From contig CAYNNP010000044.1 in assembly GCA_964398215.1 (NCBI GenBank), forward strand, positions 1-32,535: a stretch of 32,535 nt of DNA. Direction: 5' to 3'. The position numbers and the translations under genes were made by a program. The stretch's first letter is position 1; the number at the start of each line of letters is the position of its first letter. Positions 1 to 7,002 of this stretch are shown here, in pieces. The notes under the pieces are model-generated. The model was not told where the DNA came from. It did not search any database and saw only the letters and a program-made list of their open reading frames with translations. The DNA comes from CAYNNP01 sp964398215 (lineage in GTDB: Bacteria > Planctomycetota > Planctomycetia > Pirellulales > Pirellulaceae).

Positions 1-391
1 ACGGCACACAGCCGGGCTACATCTCTGGGACAGAGATGGCAACTTTAAAGTGGCCTGAGCGCCGCATCTTGCCAGCGCAGATCATTGTTCCAAGCTGGGG
101 ATACTTCTTACGTGTTACTTTACCGGCGGTGTGGTCAGCCATCACACCATCTACCTACGGCATTCCATCCGTTTTCGTGAGTTGCATAGAGTAGGCAATC
201 GAAATTTGCCGCAAAGCCAAGCATAATGTTGACGAACCGGTATGATTCAAATTGCCTGGGAGTCATCATCAGCGGTTTGTCGATTTACTGAGCCGCCATC
301 GCTAGCCGCGCCTCGTGGTGATAACGCAAATAAATCAACAAACCGTTGACGACTTTCACTACGTCGGCACTCACTTACTCTTTGAACTTAG
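1..391. other. Left-edge region without a convincing gene
   Basis: A reading frame is open on the plus strand from base 3 to a stop at about 194, giving some 63 codons with no left boundary. It has no recognised motif, so it could be the tail of a gene cut by the window edge or chance. The rest of the stretch holds the palindromic repeat listed separately, and I see no other gene. In related planctomycetes a type III polyketide synthase often precedes the next two genes, but none is visible here; that comparison is recalled knowledge, not something the sequence shows. Confidence 0.3.
274..344. repeat. Palindromic intergenic repeat, copy 1
   Basis: Bases 274-287 (GGTTTGTCGATTTA) and 331-344 (TAAATCAACAAACC) are inverted arms that pair at 13 of 14 positions. 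Between them, 284-329 carries a core (TTTACTGAGCCG, GCTAGCCGCG, GGTGATAACGCAA) that recurs at 25024-25071 with a few substitutions and a 2-base length difference. The element lies between genes. It is probably one copy of a dispersed planctomycete repeat; its function is unknown. Confidence 0.75.
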
Positions 392-1105
392 ATGTCTTTT
401 CTGCGCGATCTGCAACCTGAACTGATGGACGATCCGGCGTTGTCGAGCGCCGAGCATGAGCATGCGTTGGTTGGGCTCTCACGGCTGAACTTTTTCAGCG
501 GTGTCATTGGCGGCATGTATCGCCAAATCGCTCGTTTCGCCACGAAAGATCGACCGTTGAAAGTTTTGGACATCGCCAGTGGATCCGGTGACTTGCCTGT
601 CGCGTGGGCAAAAAGAGCGAGCAAGCAGGGATTGGATTTGGAGATGACTGCGACCGATATCAGCAGCGTCGCGGTAGACCAACAGCAACAACGAGCCCAG
701 GCCGCCGGTGTAAAACTTCGCAGCCTGCAAGCGGATTGTTTTGCCGAAGAATTGCCAACGGGTTTTGACATCGTGACATGCAGTCTATTCATGCACCACC
801 TGACCGAGGCCCAGAGTATTGATCTGCTGCGAAAAATGCGAAAAGCGTCGCACAATGCCGTCATCGTTTGCGACTTGGATCGAACAAGGTTGAATTACGC
901 GTTGGTGGGATTTGCGTCGCGCGCATTGACACGCAGCCATGTCGTTCACACCGACGCGCTGCTGAGTGTAAAGAACGCGTATACAAAAACGGAGTTTGCC
1001 GAATTGGCAAGGACTGCGTTTGGACGCAGTGTTGATGTAAAGACGATGTTTCCAAGTCGTTTTTTGATGATCGATCGTCTTGGTGACACCGAGAGTGCGA
1101 CGTGA
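392..1105 (+). CDS. Class I SAM-dependent methyltransferase
   Basis: A 237-residue protein with a Rossmann-type SAM-binding motif I at residues 58-67 (VLDIASGSGD). An acidic segment near 85 (TATDIS) fits motif II, and 'FDIVTCSLFMHHL' near 127 fits the motif IV region. These mark a class I methyltransferase that uses S-adenosylmethionine; the substrate cannot be read from sequence. The stop overlaps the next gene's GTG start by four bases (GTGA), so the two are translationally coupled. With a flavin reductase as partner, tailoring of a lipid or polyketide-like product is plausible, but this is inference. The start is the ATG at 392; no clear ribosome binding site precedes it. Confidence 0.85.
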   Translation: MSFLRDLQPELMDDPALSSAEHEHALVGLSRLNFFSGVIGGMYRQIARFATKDRPLKVLDIASGSGDLPVAWAKRASKQGLDLEMTATDISSVAVDQQQQRAQAAGVKLRSLQADCFAEELPTGFDIVTCSLFMHHLTEAQSIDLLRKMRKASHNAVIVCDLDRTRLNYALVGFASRALTRSHVVHTDALLSVKNAYTKTEFAELARTAFGRSVDVKTMFPSRFLMIDRLGDTESAT

Positions 1106-2253
1106 AAAAGACCTCGCCCGTTTTAGTCATCGGTGGAGGCCCTGCTGGCACGGCGTGCGCGATCCAGTTGGCGGAACTTGGCGCCCAAGTTCACTTGGCA
1201 GAGAAGACGGCGTTTCCGCGCGACAAAGTGTGTGGTTGTTGTCTAGGTGGTAGCGGAATCGAAACCCTCGGCCGCCTTGGGTTGGCTGATTGGACGGTCG
1301 CAAATGGAATCGGAATCAGTCGCTGGAGTGCCTGCATTGACGGCCGAGCCGCAGAAATGCCGTTACCCGCTGGCGTCGCTATCTCCAGAGCGAAGCTTGA
1401 CACGCAGTTGTTACAAGTCGCTCAACAGCGCGGTGTCGTGGTGCATCGCGAATGCGAAGGACTGATTTCGACGAACGAAGATCTTTCTAAAGCCAGCGAT
1501 CAAAGCATGACCGGCAATGCGTTTTCGGAATCTCCACGCGACACCGGTGCAATAACAGCCACATTGAACGGCGAACCACAGCGATTCTGTTGTGTGGTTT
1601 TGGCGGCAGGATTGAATGCGGCAGGTGGGCAACGCGTCTTGCCTTGGACCGAGAAACCGCACGGTCCGTTCGGCGTCTCGCTGACGGCGGCATCAAACCA
1701 TCTTGTCAAGGCTGGCGTGATCTACATGGTTTGCGATGGCGATGGCTATGTCGGCTTGGTGCAACTGGAATCGGGAAGGATCGATATCGCGGCCGCAATT
1801 CAATCTGGTTCCAACGCATCGCGTGGCGTTATGCCGATTGATCGTGTGAAGAACATTTTGGATGGCAGTCCGTTTTCCGGGCTCGGTTTGGATGGTCATT
1901 CAAAAATAATGACGACGCCACCATTGCGCAGAACGCGAATCGCCGGTCGTGGGCGTGTATTGGCGATTGGTGATTCGGCAGGATACGTCGAACCGTTCAC
2001 GGGCGAAGGCATGACTTGGGCAATGAAAAGTGGCATCGCTGCCGCCAGCTGCATCACTGAAAACGCTGCAGATTTGTCACAAGTCGGTGAAGATTGGGCG
2101 AGGAGATCGGCGCGGCTATTGCGATCGCAAAAACGGACGTGTCGCGTTTTGACATCTGCATTGAATTGGTCACCAACACGGCGACTGATTGGATTCGGGC
2201 TAAGCACCATGCCAATGATCGCGCGCCCATTGGTCGCACGACTGAATCGCTGA
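1102..2253 (+). CDS. FAD-dependent oxidoreductase, geranylgeranyl reductase family
   Basis: A 383-residue flavoprotein. The N-terminal dinucleotide-binding motif is VLVIGGGPAGTACA (residues 7-20), followed by an E at the end of strand 2 (LAEK). A Cys-rich FPRDKVCGCC segment near residue 38 is typical of the geranylgeranyl-reductase/halogenase-like group. The second FAD motif is at about 286-300 (AIGDSAGYVEPFTGEGM). Family members reduce or hydroxylate isoprenoid, polyketide or aromatic substrates. The GTG start overlaps the stop of the preceding methyltransferase, so the pair very likely acts in one pathway. The substrate is unknown. About 150 bases follow before the next gene, with no obvious terminator. 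Confidence 0.85.
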   Translation: MKKTSPVLVIGGGPAGTACAIQLAELGAQVHLAEKTAFPRDKVCGCCLGGSGIETLGRLGLADWTVANGIGISRWSACIDGRAAEMPLPAGVAISRAKLDTQLLQVAQQRGVVVHRECEGLISTNEDLSKASDQSMTGNAFSESPRDTGAITATLNGEPQRFCCVVLAAGLNAAGGQRVLPWTEKPHGPFGVSLTAASNHLVKAGVIYMVCDGDGYVGLVQLESGRIDIAAAIQSGSNASRGVMPIDRVKNILDGSPFSGLGLDGHSKIMTTPPLRRTRIAGRGRVLAIGDSAGYVEPFTGEGMTWAMKSGIAAASCITENAADLSQVGEDWARRSARLLRSQKRTCRVLTSALNWSPTRRLIGFGLSTMPMIARPLVARLNR

Positions 2254-2357
2254 TGGCGATGCTGACGACCCGCGTACGCTACGGCTGAGATACCGCAGAC
2301 AAGCTCGTTTACGACGCGGAATATTTCGGTCCAGAACTGGTATTGCAGCTTTTGCGT

Positions 2358-2386
2358 TTACACATGTGAACTGTTTACAGATGTAA
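2358..2386. promoter_or_regulatory. Two putative BlaI/MecI-type operators
   Basis: TTACAGATGTAA at 2375-2386 is a perfect TTACA-N2-TGTAA palindrome. TTACACATGTGA at 2358-2369 is a near match, with centres 17 bases apart. BlaI/MecI repressors bind TACANNTGTA-type dyads. Both sites lie within 50 bases of the start of the BlaI-family gene, which suggests autorepression. Confidence 0.65.
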
Positions 2387-2404
2387 TCACAGGAGCAATC
2401 AGAG

Positions 2405-2764
2405 ATGCAGATATCGGACGCTGAATGGGCGGTCATGAACTACGTTTGGGACCAACAGCCAGTCGACGCCAAAGCGGTGATCGACAAACTGGCAAGGAAA
2501 CATCGTTGGTCCTCCGCAACGATCAAGACAATGCTACACCGCTTGGTCAAAAAGGGCGCGCTGGAGCATCAGCAAGATGGCAAACGATATCTGTATCGAG
2601 CGGTCGTTCGGCGTGGCGACTGCGTTCGCCGTGAAAGCCGATCATTCGTGTCTCGTGTCTTTGGCGGCGATGCCGCGCCGGCGCTGCTGCACTTGGTGAA
2701 AACATCCAAGCTTTCACCTGAAGAAATCCAGCAAATACGTGCTTTGCTGGACGACAAGAATTGA
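2405..2764 (+). CDS. BlaI/MecI/CopY family transcriptional repressor
   Basis: A 119-residue winged-helix protein. Residues 1-75 match the BlaI/MecI DNA-binding domain: 'ISDAEWAVMNYVW' at the N terminus, a recognition helix 'SSATIKTMLHRLVKKG', and a wing 'QDGKRYLYRAVV'. The C-terminal half resembles the dimerisation region, ending 'LSPEEIQQIRALLDD'. In this family a membrane metalloprotease (BlaR1/MecR1, peptidase M56) usually sits next door and cleaves the repressor. No such gene follows here; the downstream region holds a DnaB remnant on the other strand instead. Two TTACA/TGTAA-type dyads upstream fit autoregulation. The start is ATG 2405, with AGGAG about 11 bases upstream. The target genes are unknown. 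Confidence 0.88.
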   Translation: MQISDAEWAVMNYVWDQQPVDAKAVIDKLARKHRWSSATIKTMLHRLVKKGALEHQQDGKRYLYRAVVRRGDCVRRESRSFVSRVFGGDAAPALLHLVKTSKLSPEEIQQIRALLDDKN

Positions 2765-2864
2765 ACGGTCCTGCCATGGCCAAGTTCTTTGCTCTCAGCG
2801 TCGCTCACGTCCATCCAAAGCCATGAGAACAACGGACTGAGCGCAAACGTTGAATGGCATCGGC

Positions 2865-3079
2865 GCCGACTGGTCCGTTTCTTTGTTTCGCGATAACGAT
2901 CTCGGCTTGACCGGCGAACTGCGCTTTATCTCCGCCGCGATGATAGTACTCTTGCGGTGGACAAACATCAGAACGTCAGCGTCTTGCTCAATCGCTCCCG
3001 GTTCACGCAAGTGACTTAGTTTGGGGCGACGGCGTGCGTTTTTGCCACTCGTTTTCGCCTTCAATCCAGGACCGACCAC
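2865..3079 (-). pseudogene. dnaB: Remnant of replicative DNA helicase DnaB (C-terminal fragment, frameshifted)
   Basis: On the minus strand, residues LSHLREPGAIEQDADVLMFV followed by HR match the DnaB-family RecA-like core (usually LRESGAIEQDADVVMFxHR). The frame then breaks. Dropping one base position at 2953/2954 restores EYYHRGGDKAQFAGQAEIVI and then AKQRNGPVG, the standard downstream DnaB sequence. A single-base loss in an HREEYY codon run explains the break. Similarity fades before 3030 on the upstream side and after 2865 on the downstream side, so only about 60-70 residues of a roughly 450-residue protein remain. It is a broken relic, not a working helicase. Confidence 0.8.
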
Positions 3080-3439
3080 ATCAAAATCGCAAGCTTTGCA
3101 AGGGGCAACCTGCGCAAATGCTGGAAATTAACCACAAAAAAACTAGGCGCATTGAGCGGACGTTGAGTGCCCGTAGCGTTCTCGAATTCGGTTTTAGTAG
3201 AATTTTCTGATTTGGGAAGGTGGAAACGAACGGTACCCTACGTATCTTTAAGTGCTGCCAAGTTGCGCATTTTCAAAAAGAAATCTCAACCCCATCCCTA
3301 TAACCCAAATATTTGCACCAACCATATCGCCCGACTGTGCAAGTTTGAGCGGTTGGGGGAAATAGTTAGACGACGCTCGGTTTGTGTCTAGGATGAAATC
3401 GTCCTGCCCGAACCAACGTCATTGGTGATCAATATCCAC
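3080..3439. other. Intergenic region upstream of the polysaccharide operon
   Basis: No gene is supported here. It should contain the promoter of the long downstream operon. The one symmetric element noticed is TTGCAC at 3313-3318 and GTGCAA at 3337-3342, inverted arms 18 bases apart that could be a regulator site or chance. No clear sigma-70 pair is evident. Confidence 0.35.
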
Positions 3440-4096
3440 ATGCTTCTTATTGACGAACCGCAACCGATCACCGCGACGACGAATATCGTTGCGCGGAGAA
3501 CGCCGCTTTGGAAGCGGTTGTTTGACATCGTCGGAAGTCTCGGAATCATGATCGTGATACTGCCGATCCTGGTGATCGTTGCTGCGTACATCAAGATTGT
3601 CTCACGAGGCCCAATTTTTTTTACACAGGATAGGCTGGGGCATGGTGGCAAGCCGTTTCGGATATTCAAGTTCCGGACGTTGCGCCAAAACCGATCAACG
3701 AGTTCACATCGTGAGTTTGTCAAACAGCTTGATCGATCAAAGCCAGCGGCCAAGCCAAAGATGGAATCTCAGTTCATTAAGGGGGGGCAACTTATCAGAA
3801 CTTGCTCTTTGGACGAACTGCCACAACTATGGAACGTAGTCCGAGGCGACATGAGTCTAGTTGGGCCTCGTCCTGATGTGCTGGAGATCGAAGACTATGG
3901 ACAACGCGACTTGCGTCGCTTTGAAGTTGCACCGGGGATGAGTGGTTTGTGGCAGGTCAGTGGCAAGAACCGCTTGACCTACCAAGAGATGATTGATTTG
4001 GACATTAAATATGTCGACGAGCTGTCTCCAAAATTGGATTTGTGGATCATCGCAAAGACTTTTGGGGCGCTTTTTCAGCGTGATGTACGCAATTAG
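3440..4096 (+). CDS. Undecaprenyl-phosphate sugar phosphotransferase (bacterial sugar transferase, PglC/WcaJ type)
   Basis: This protein starts polysaccharide assembly by moving a sugar-1-phosphate from a nucleotide sugar onto undecaprenyl phosphate at the inner membrane. It has one hydrophobic N-terminal segment (about residues 25-50), which in this family forms a re-entrant or single membrane helix. The hallmark motifs follow: 'RGPIFFTQDRLGHGGKPF', 'IFKFRTLR', 'SLDELPQLWNVVRGDMSLVG' with PRP after it, and 'RFEVAPGMSGLWQVSG'. At about 218 residues it is a minimal monotopic enzyme lacking the large N-terminal region of WcaJ. A TTG at 3422 would add six residues; neither start has a clear ribosome binding site. 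It heads the operon, which fits an initiating role. Confidence 0.92.
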   Translation: MLLIDEPQPITATTNIVARRTPLWKRLFDIVGSLGIMIVILPILVIVAAYIKIVSRGPIFFTQDRLGHGGKPFRIFKFRTLRQNRSTSSHREFVKQLDRSKPAAKPKMESQFIKGGQLIRTCSLDELPQLWNVVRGDMSLVGPRPDVLEIEDYGQRDLRRFEVAPGMSGLWQVSGKNRLTYQEMIDLDIKYVDELSPKLDLWIIAKTFGALFQRDVRN

Positions 4097-4139
4097 TAGA
4101 TGTACAACGCTTACAAGTAATGCAACTTAGGAAAGAGAA

Positions 4140-5171
4140 ATGATTCGTACCGGAATCGTAGGGTTAGGTTATTGGGGTCCCAACTTGGTTCGCTGCTTCA
4201 CGGAGCTTGAGAACTGCAAACTGACAGCTGTTTGCGATCAAAATTATGATCAACTGCTTCGGATCAAAGATCGATTCCCAAGTGTCTTCCCAATTGAAAG
4301 TTTCGATGCTCTGCTTGAGCGCGACATGGTGGATGCGGTTGTCATCGCAACACCGACAGTATCACACTACAAGCTCGCTAAACAAGCATTAGAAAACGAC
4401 TTACATGTCTTTGTTGAAAAGCCATTGGCGGAGACTCCCGAGCAGTGCCGCGAGTTGATCAAGATTGCCAACGAGCGCAACCGCGTGCTGTTCGTTGGGC
4501 ATGTTTTCCTTCACTCGGCTCCAATGTTACAGCTACGCAAGATCGTGGAAGACGGCGAGCTTGGGAACATCAATTACATCAGCAGTCGAAGGCTGAACCT
4601 GGGACCTATCCGCGGCGATGTTGGGTCGCTTTACGATTTGGCACCCCATGATATTTCGATGATGCTGTACTTGCTGGGCCAGAAACCTAGCACGGTCGCA
4701 TGCTCAGGATTCGATCGTATCAAGCCAGGTATTCATGATGTCTGCAACTTGACGATGAAGTTCCCCGATAACCGGATGGGAATGATTCACGTGAGCTGGC
4801 TGGACCCCAAGAAAGAGCGAGTTTTGACGGTTGTCGGTGACAAAAAGATGGCCGTCTACGACGACTTGGATCAAGAGAAGATCAAGATTTTTGACAAGGG
4901 CGTCGAGGCTCCCGCGCAATCGTCTGACTTTGCCGAGTTCCAAATCTCGTATCGTTACGGCGGTAGCTATTGCCCGTTCATTCAAGAGCGCGAGCCACTG
5001 AAGGCAGAGTGTTCGGACTTTATTCGCTGCATTGCAGAAGGCGACATTCCGCTAACCGACGGCGTCAATGGACTTGAGGTAGTCGAAGTTCTGGCCGCCG
5101 CTAAGGAATCGCTAGAGAACGGTGGTGTGCCCGTGTCATTGGACAGCAAAACAACTGCCCCTGTTTCGTAA
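4140..5171 (+). CDS. Gfo/Idh/MocA oxidoreductase, WbpB/WlbA-like sugar-nucleotide dehydrogenase
   Basis: A 343-residue NAD(P)-dependent dehydrogenase. It has a Rossmann motif GLGYWG at 8-13, the family EKP signature at 93-95, and a catalytic-type DxxxH at 166-170 (DLAPH) in the C-terminal GFO domain. With the next two genes it forms the dehydrogenase, acetyltransferase and aminotransferase triad known from WbpB-WbpD-WbpE. In that pathway UDP-GlcNAc-uronic acid is oxidised at C3, transaminated and N-acetylated. The matching role here is 3-oxidation of a UDP-N-acetylglucosaminuronate, assigned by family and context. AGGAAAGAG just before ATG 4140 is a good ribosome binding site. A 6-dehydrogenase to make the uronic acid is not in the window. 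Confidence 0.88.
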   Translation: MIRTGIVGLGYWGPNLVRCFTELENCKLTAVCDQNYDQLLRIKDRFPSVFPIESFDALLERDMVDAVVIATPTVSHYKLAKQALENDLHVFVEKPLAETPEQCRELIKIANERNRVLFVGHVFLHSAPMLQLRKIVEDGELGNINYISSRRLNLGPIRGDVGSLYDLAPHDISMMLYLLGQKPSTVACSGFDRIKPGIHDVCNLTMKFPDNRMGMIHVSWLDPKKERVLTVVGDKKMAVYDDLDQEKIKIFDKGVEAPAQSSDFAEFQISYRYGGSYCPFIQEREPLKAECSDFIRCIAEGDIPLTDGVNGLEVVEVLAAAKESLENGGVPVSLDSKTTAPVS

Positions 5172-5207
5172 TCGAATCCTTCCACAATCGATAACACGTT
5201 GGACTCA

Positions 5208-5798
5208 ATGGCTGAACGTTCGTTTTTCGCACACCCGACCGCCTTGGTCGAGTCCGACTCTATTGGGGATGGGACTCGCGTGTGGGCTTACGCGCACGTG
5301 ATGAGTGGTGCGATCGTTGGCAGCCAAGTGAACATTGGTGATCACGCCTTTGTCGAGGCCGGCGCCGTTGTTGGTGATAACGTGACGATCAAAAACGCTG
5401 TCTGTATTTGGGAAGGAATCAAAATTCAAGACAACGTTTTCGTTGGTCCACGAGTGACATTTACAAATGATCGTTACCCACGATCACCGCGGACACCAGG
5501 TCTGGAAGAACGGTACGCCGCAAAAGAAAACTGGTTGGTCGAAACGCTGGTTGGACATGGTTGTTCTATCGGCGCTAGCGCAACGATTGGACCAGGCGTC
5601 AAGCTGGGGACTGGATGCATGGTGGGAGCCGGAGCGATGGTCACGTCTGACGTGCCGCCGTTTGCGTTGGTGGTTGGAACTCCCGCGCGACAAATCGGAG
5701 ACGTTTGTCAGTGCGGGATCAAGCTTCGGGGGAAATTTGATACGACTGACTGTGAAAGTTGTGGTCAGTCGGGTGAACAACGACTGAGCCTTTTGTAG
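5208..5798 (+). CDS. Left-handed beta-helix N-acetyltransferase, WbpD-like
   Basis: A 196-residue hexapeptide-repeat protein. Repeats of the I/V-G-x-x form run from about residue 10 to 165 (SIGDGTRVWAYAHV, VNIGDHAFVEAGAVVGDNV, CSIGASATIGPGVKLGTGCM). A loop 'FTNDRYPRS' near residue 88 is typical of WbpD/WlbB-type acetyltransferases. The C-terminal tail carries CxC and CxxC cysteines (CQCG, CESCG) that resemble a small metal site. Expected role: acetyl-CoA-dependent N-acetylation of the 3-amino group of the UDP-uronic acid made by its neighbours. ATG 5208 is preferred over an in-frame TTG at 5199. Confidence 0.88.
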   Translation: MAERSFFAHPTALVESDSIGDGTRVWAYAHVMSGAIVGSQVNIGDHAFVEAGAVVGDNVTIKNAVCIWEGIKIQDNVFVGPRVTFTNDRYPRSPRTPGLEERYAAKENWLVETLVGHGCSIGASATIGPGVKLGTGCMVGAGAMVTSDVPPFALVVGTPARQIGDVCQCGIKLRGKFDTTDCESCGQSGEQRLSLL

Positions 5799-5856
5799 TC
5801 GATTCACCATTTTACGAAGTTACATAGAACAACCTAAATAGTAGAGTTCAAGACAG

Positions 5857-6984
5857 ATGAGTATCGTTCCTGACCAAAAAATTCCGCTTGTGGATTTGGT
5901 TACTCAATCGGCTGGGATCAAAGAAGAAGTACTGGCTGGAATTGGCGAAGTCATTGATTCGGCTGGCTACATCCTGGGCAAGCAAGTCGCTGAGTTTGAA
6001 GAGTCGTTTGCCAAGTACTGCCAAACCGATCATGCAGTTGGCCTTGCAAATGGAACGGAAGCTTTGCACATGGCACTTCGTGTGCTGGGGATTGGGGCTG
6101 GCGACGAAGTCATTACGGCGGCAAACTCGTTTGCGGCAACCGCCTTTGCAATTGCGTACTCCGGCGCTACGCCTGTATTCGTCGATGTTGATCCTGTCGA
6201 TTTCAATCTGGATCCGTCGCTTTTAGAAAAGGCGTTGACGCCAAAGACGAAAGCAATCATCCCAGTCCATTTGTACGGTCAGCCCGCGCGAATGGAAGAG
6301 ATCATGGAATTTGCCAAAAAGCATGGTCTGAAAGTTATCGAAGACGCAGCCCAAGCACATGGTGCTGAACTCAATGGCAAACGCTGTGGATCGTTGGGCG
6401 ACATCGGTTGCTTTAGCTTTTACCCTGGCAAAAACTTGGGTGCATTTGGCGATGGTGGCGCTGCTGTCACGAATGATCCAGAGCTAGCTGAGAAACTGAA
6501 GCTGATTCGCAATTACGGTCAAGTCGTCAAGAATCGTCACGACATGCTGGGTTTCAATTGTCGTTTGGATACTGTTCAGGCGGTTGTGCTGCAGGCCAAG
6601 ATGAAACACATCGAGACGTGGACCGACAACCGACGTCAGGTCGCAGGGTGGTACCGCGATGAATTAGCTGATACCGATCTGGTGCTTCCGCAAGAACGCG
6701 ACGATGTTCGTCATGTCTATCACTTGTTCGTTGCCCGTCACCCGCAGCGCGACGAATTGATGAAGCACTTGGCTGATCGAAATGTGTTCTGTGGCATTCA
6801 CTATCCAAATCCACTCTTCACTGCTCAGCCGCTGAAGGATGCGGAAACCTATCCGAACAATTGTCCCGTGACTGCGGAAGCGTCCGAGACCATATTCTCG
6901 TTGCCGATGTATCCAGAAATGACACGCGAACATGTTTCGCAGGTCGGCAACGCCATTCGTGAATTCAAATCCTCAATCGCGTGA
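5857..6984 (+). CDS. DegT/DnrJ/EryC1 PLP-dependent sugar aminotransferase, WbpE-like
   Basis: A 375-residue type I-fold aminotransferase. Features include 'YILGKQVAEFEESFA' near the N terminus, 'ANGTEALHMALRVLG' for phosphate binding, 'VIEDAAQAHGA' with the PLP-ring-contacting Asp, and 'GCFSFYPGKNLGAFGDGGA' with the Schiff-base lysine at Lys192. Its neighbours are a WbpB-like dehydrogenase and a WbpD-like acetyltransferase. Transfer of an amino group from glutamate to the C3 keto position of a UDP-uronic acid is therefore the most likely reaction. It ends 18 bases before the Wzz-like gene. Other DegT enzymes act on C4 keto sugars, so the position is inferred from context. Confidence 0.92.
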   Translation: MSIVPDQKIPLVDLVTQSAGIKEEVLAGIGEVIDSAGYILGKQVAEFEESFAKYCQTDHAVGLANGTEALHMALRVLGIGAGDEVITAANSFAATAFAIAYSGATPVFVDVDPVDFNLDPSLLEKALTPKTKAIIPVHLYGQPARMEEIMEFAKKHGLKVIEDAAQAHGAELNGKRCGSLGDIGCFSFYPGKNLGAFGDGGAAVTNDPELAEKLKLIRNYGQVVKNRHDMLGFNCRLDTVQAVVLQAKMKHIETWTDNRRQVAGWYRDELADTDLVLPQERDDVRHVYHLFVARHPQRDELMKHLADRNVFCGIHYPNPLFTAQPLKDAETYPNNCPVTAEASETIFSLPMYPEMTREHVSQVGNAIREFKSSIA

Positions 6985-7002
6985 AAAGGCAGGGCTAAGA
7001 TA

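Noticed and set aside
3167..3391. 74-codon plus-strand frame before the polysaccharide operon
   Set aside because: It has no recognisable motif and atypical composition, and no coupling to the next gene; more likely leader DNA.
4111..4120. TTACAAGTAA as another BlaI-type operator
   Set aside because: It is a palindrome, but the half sites lack the TACA/TGTA spacing of the BlaI dyad and it lies between co-transcribed genes.
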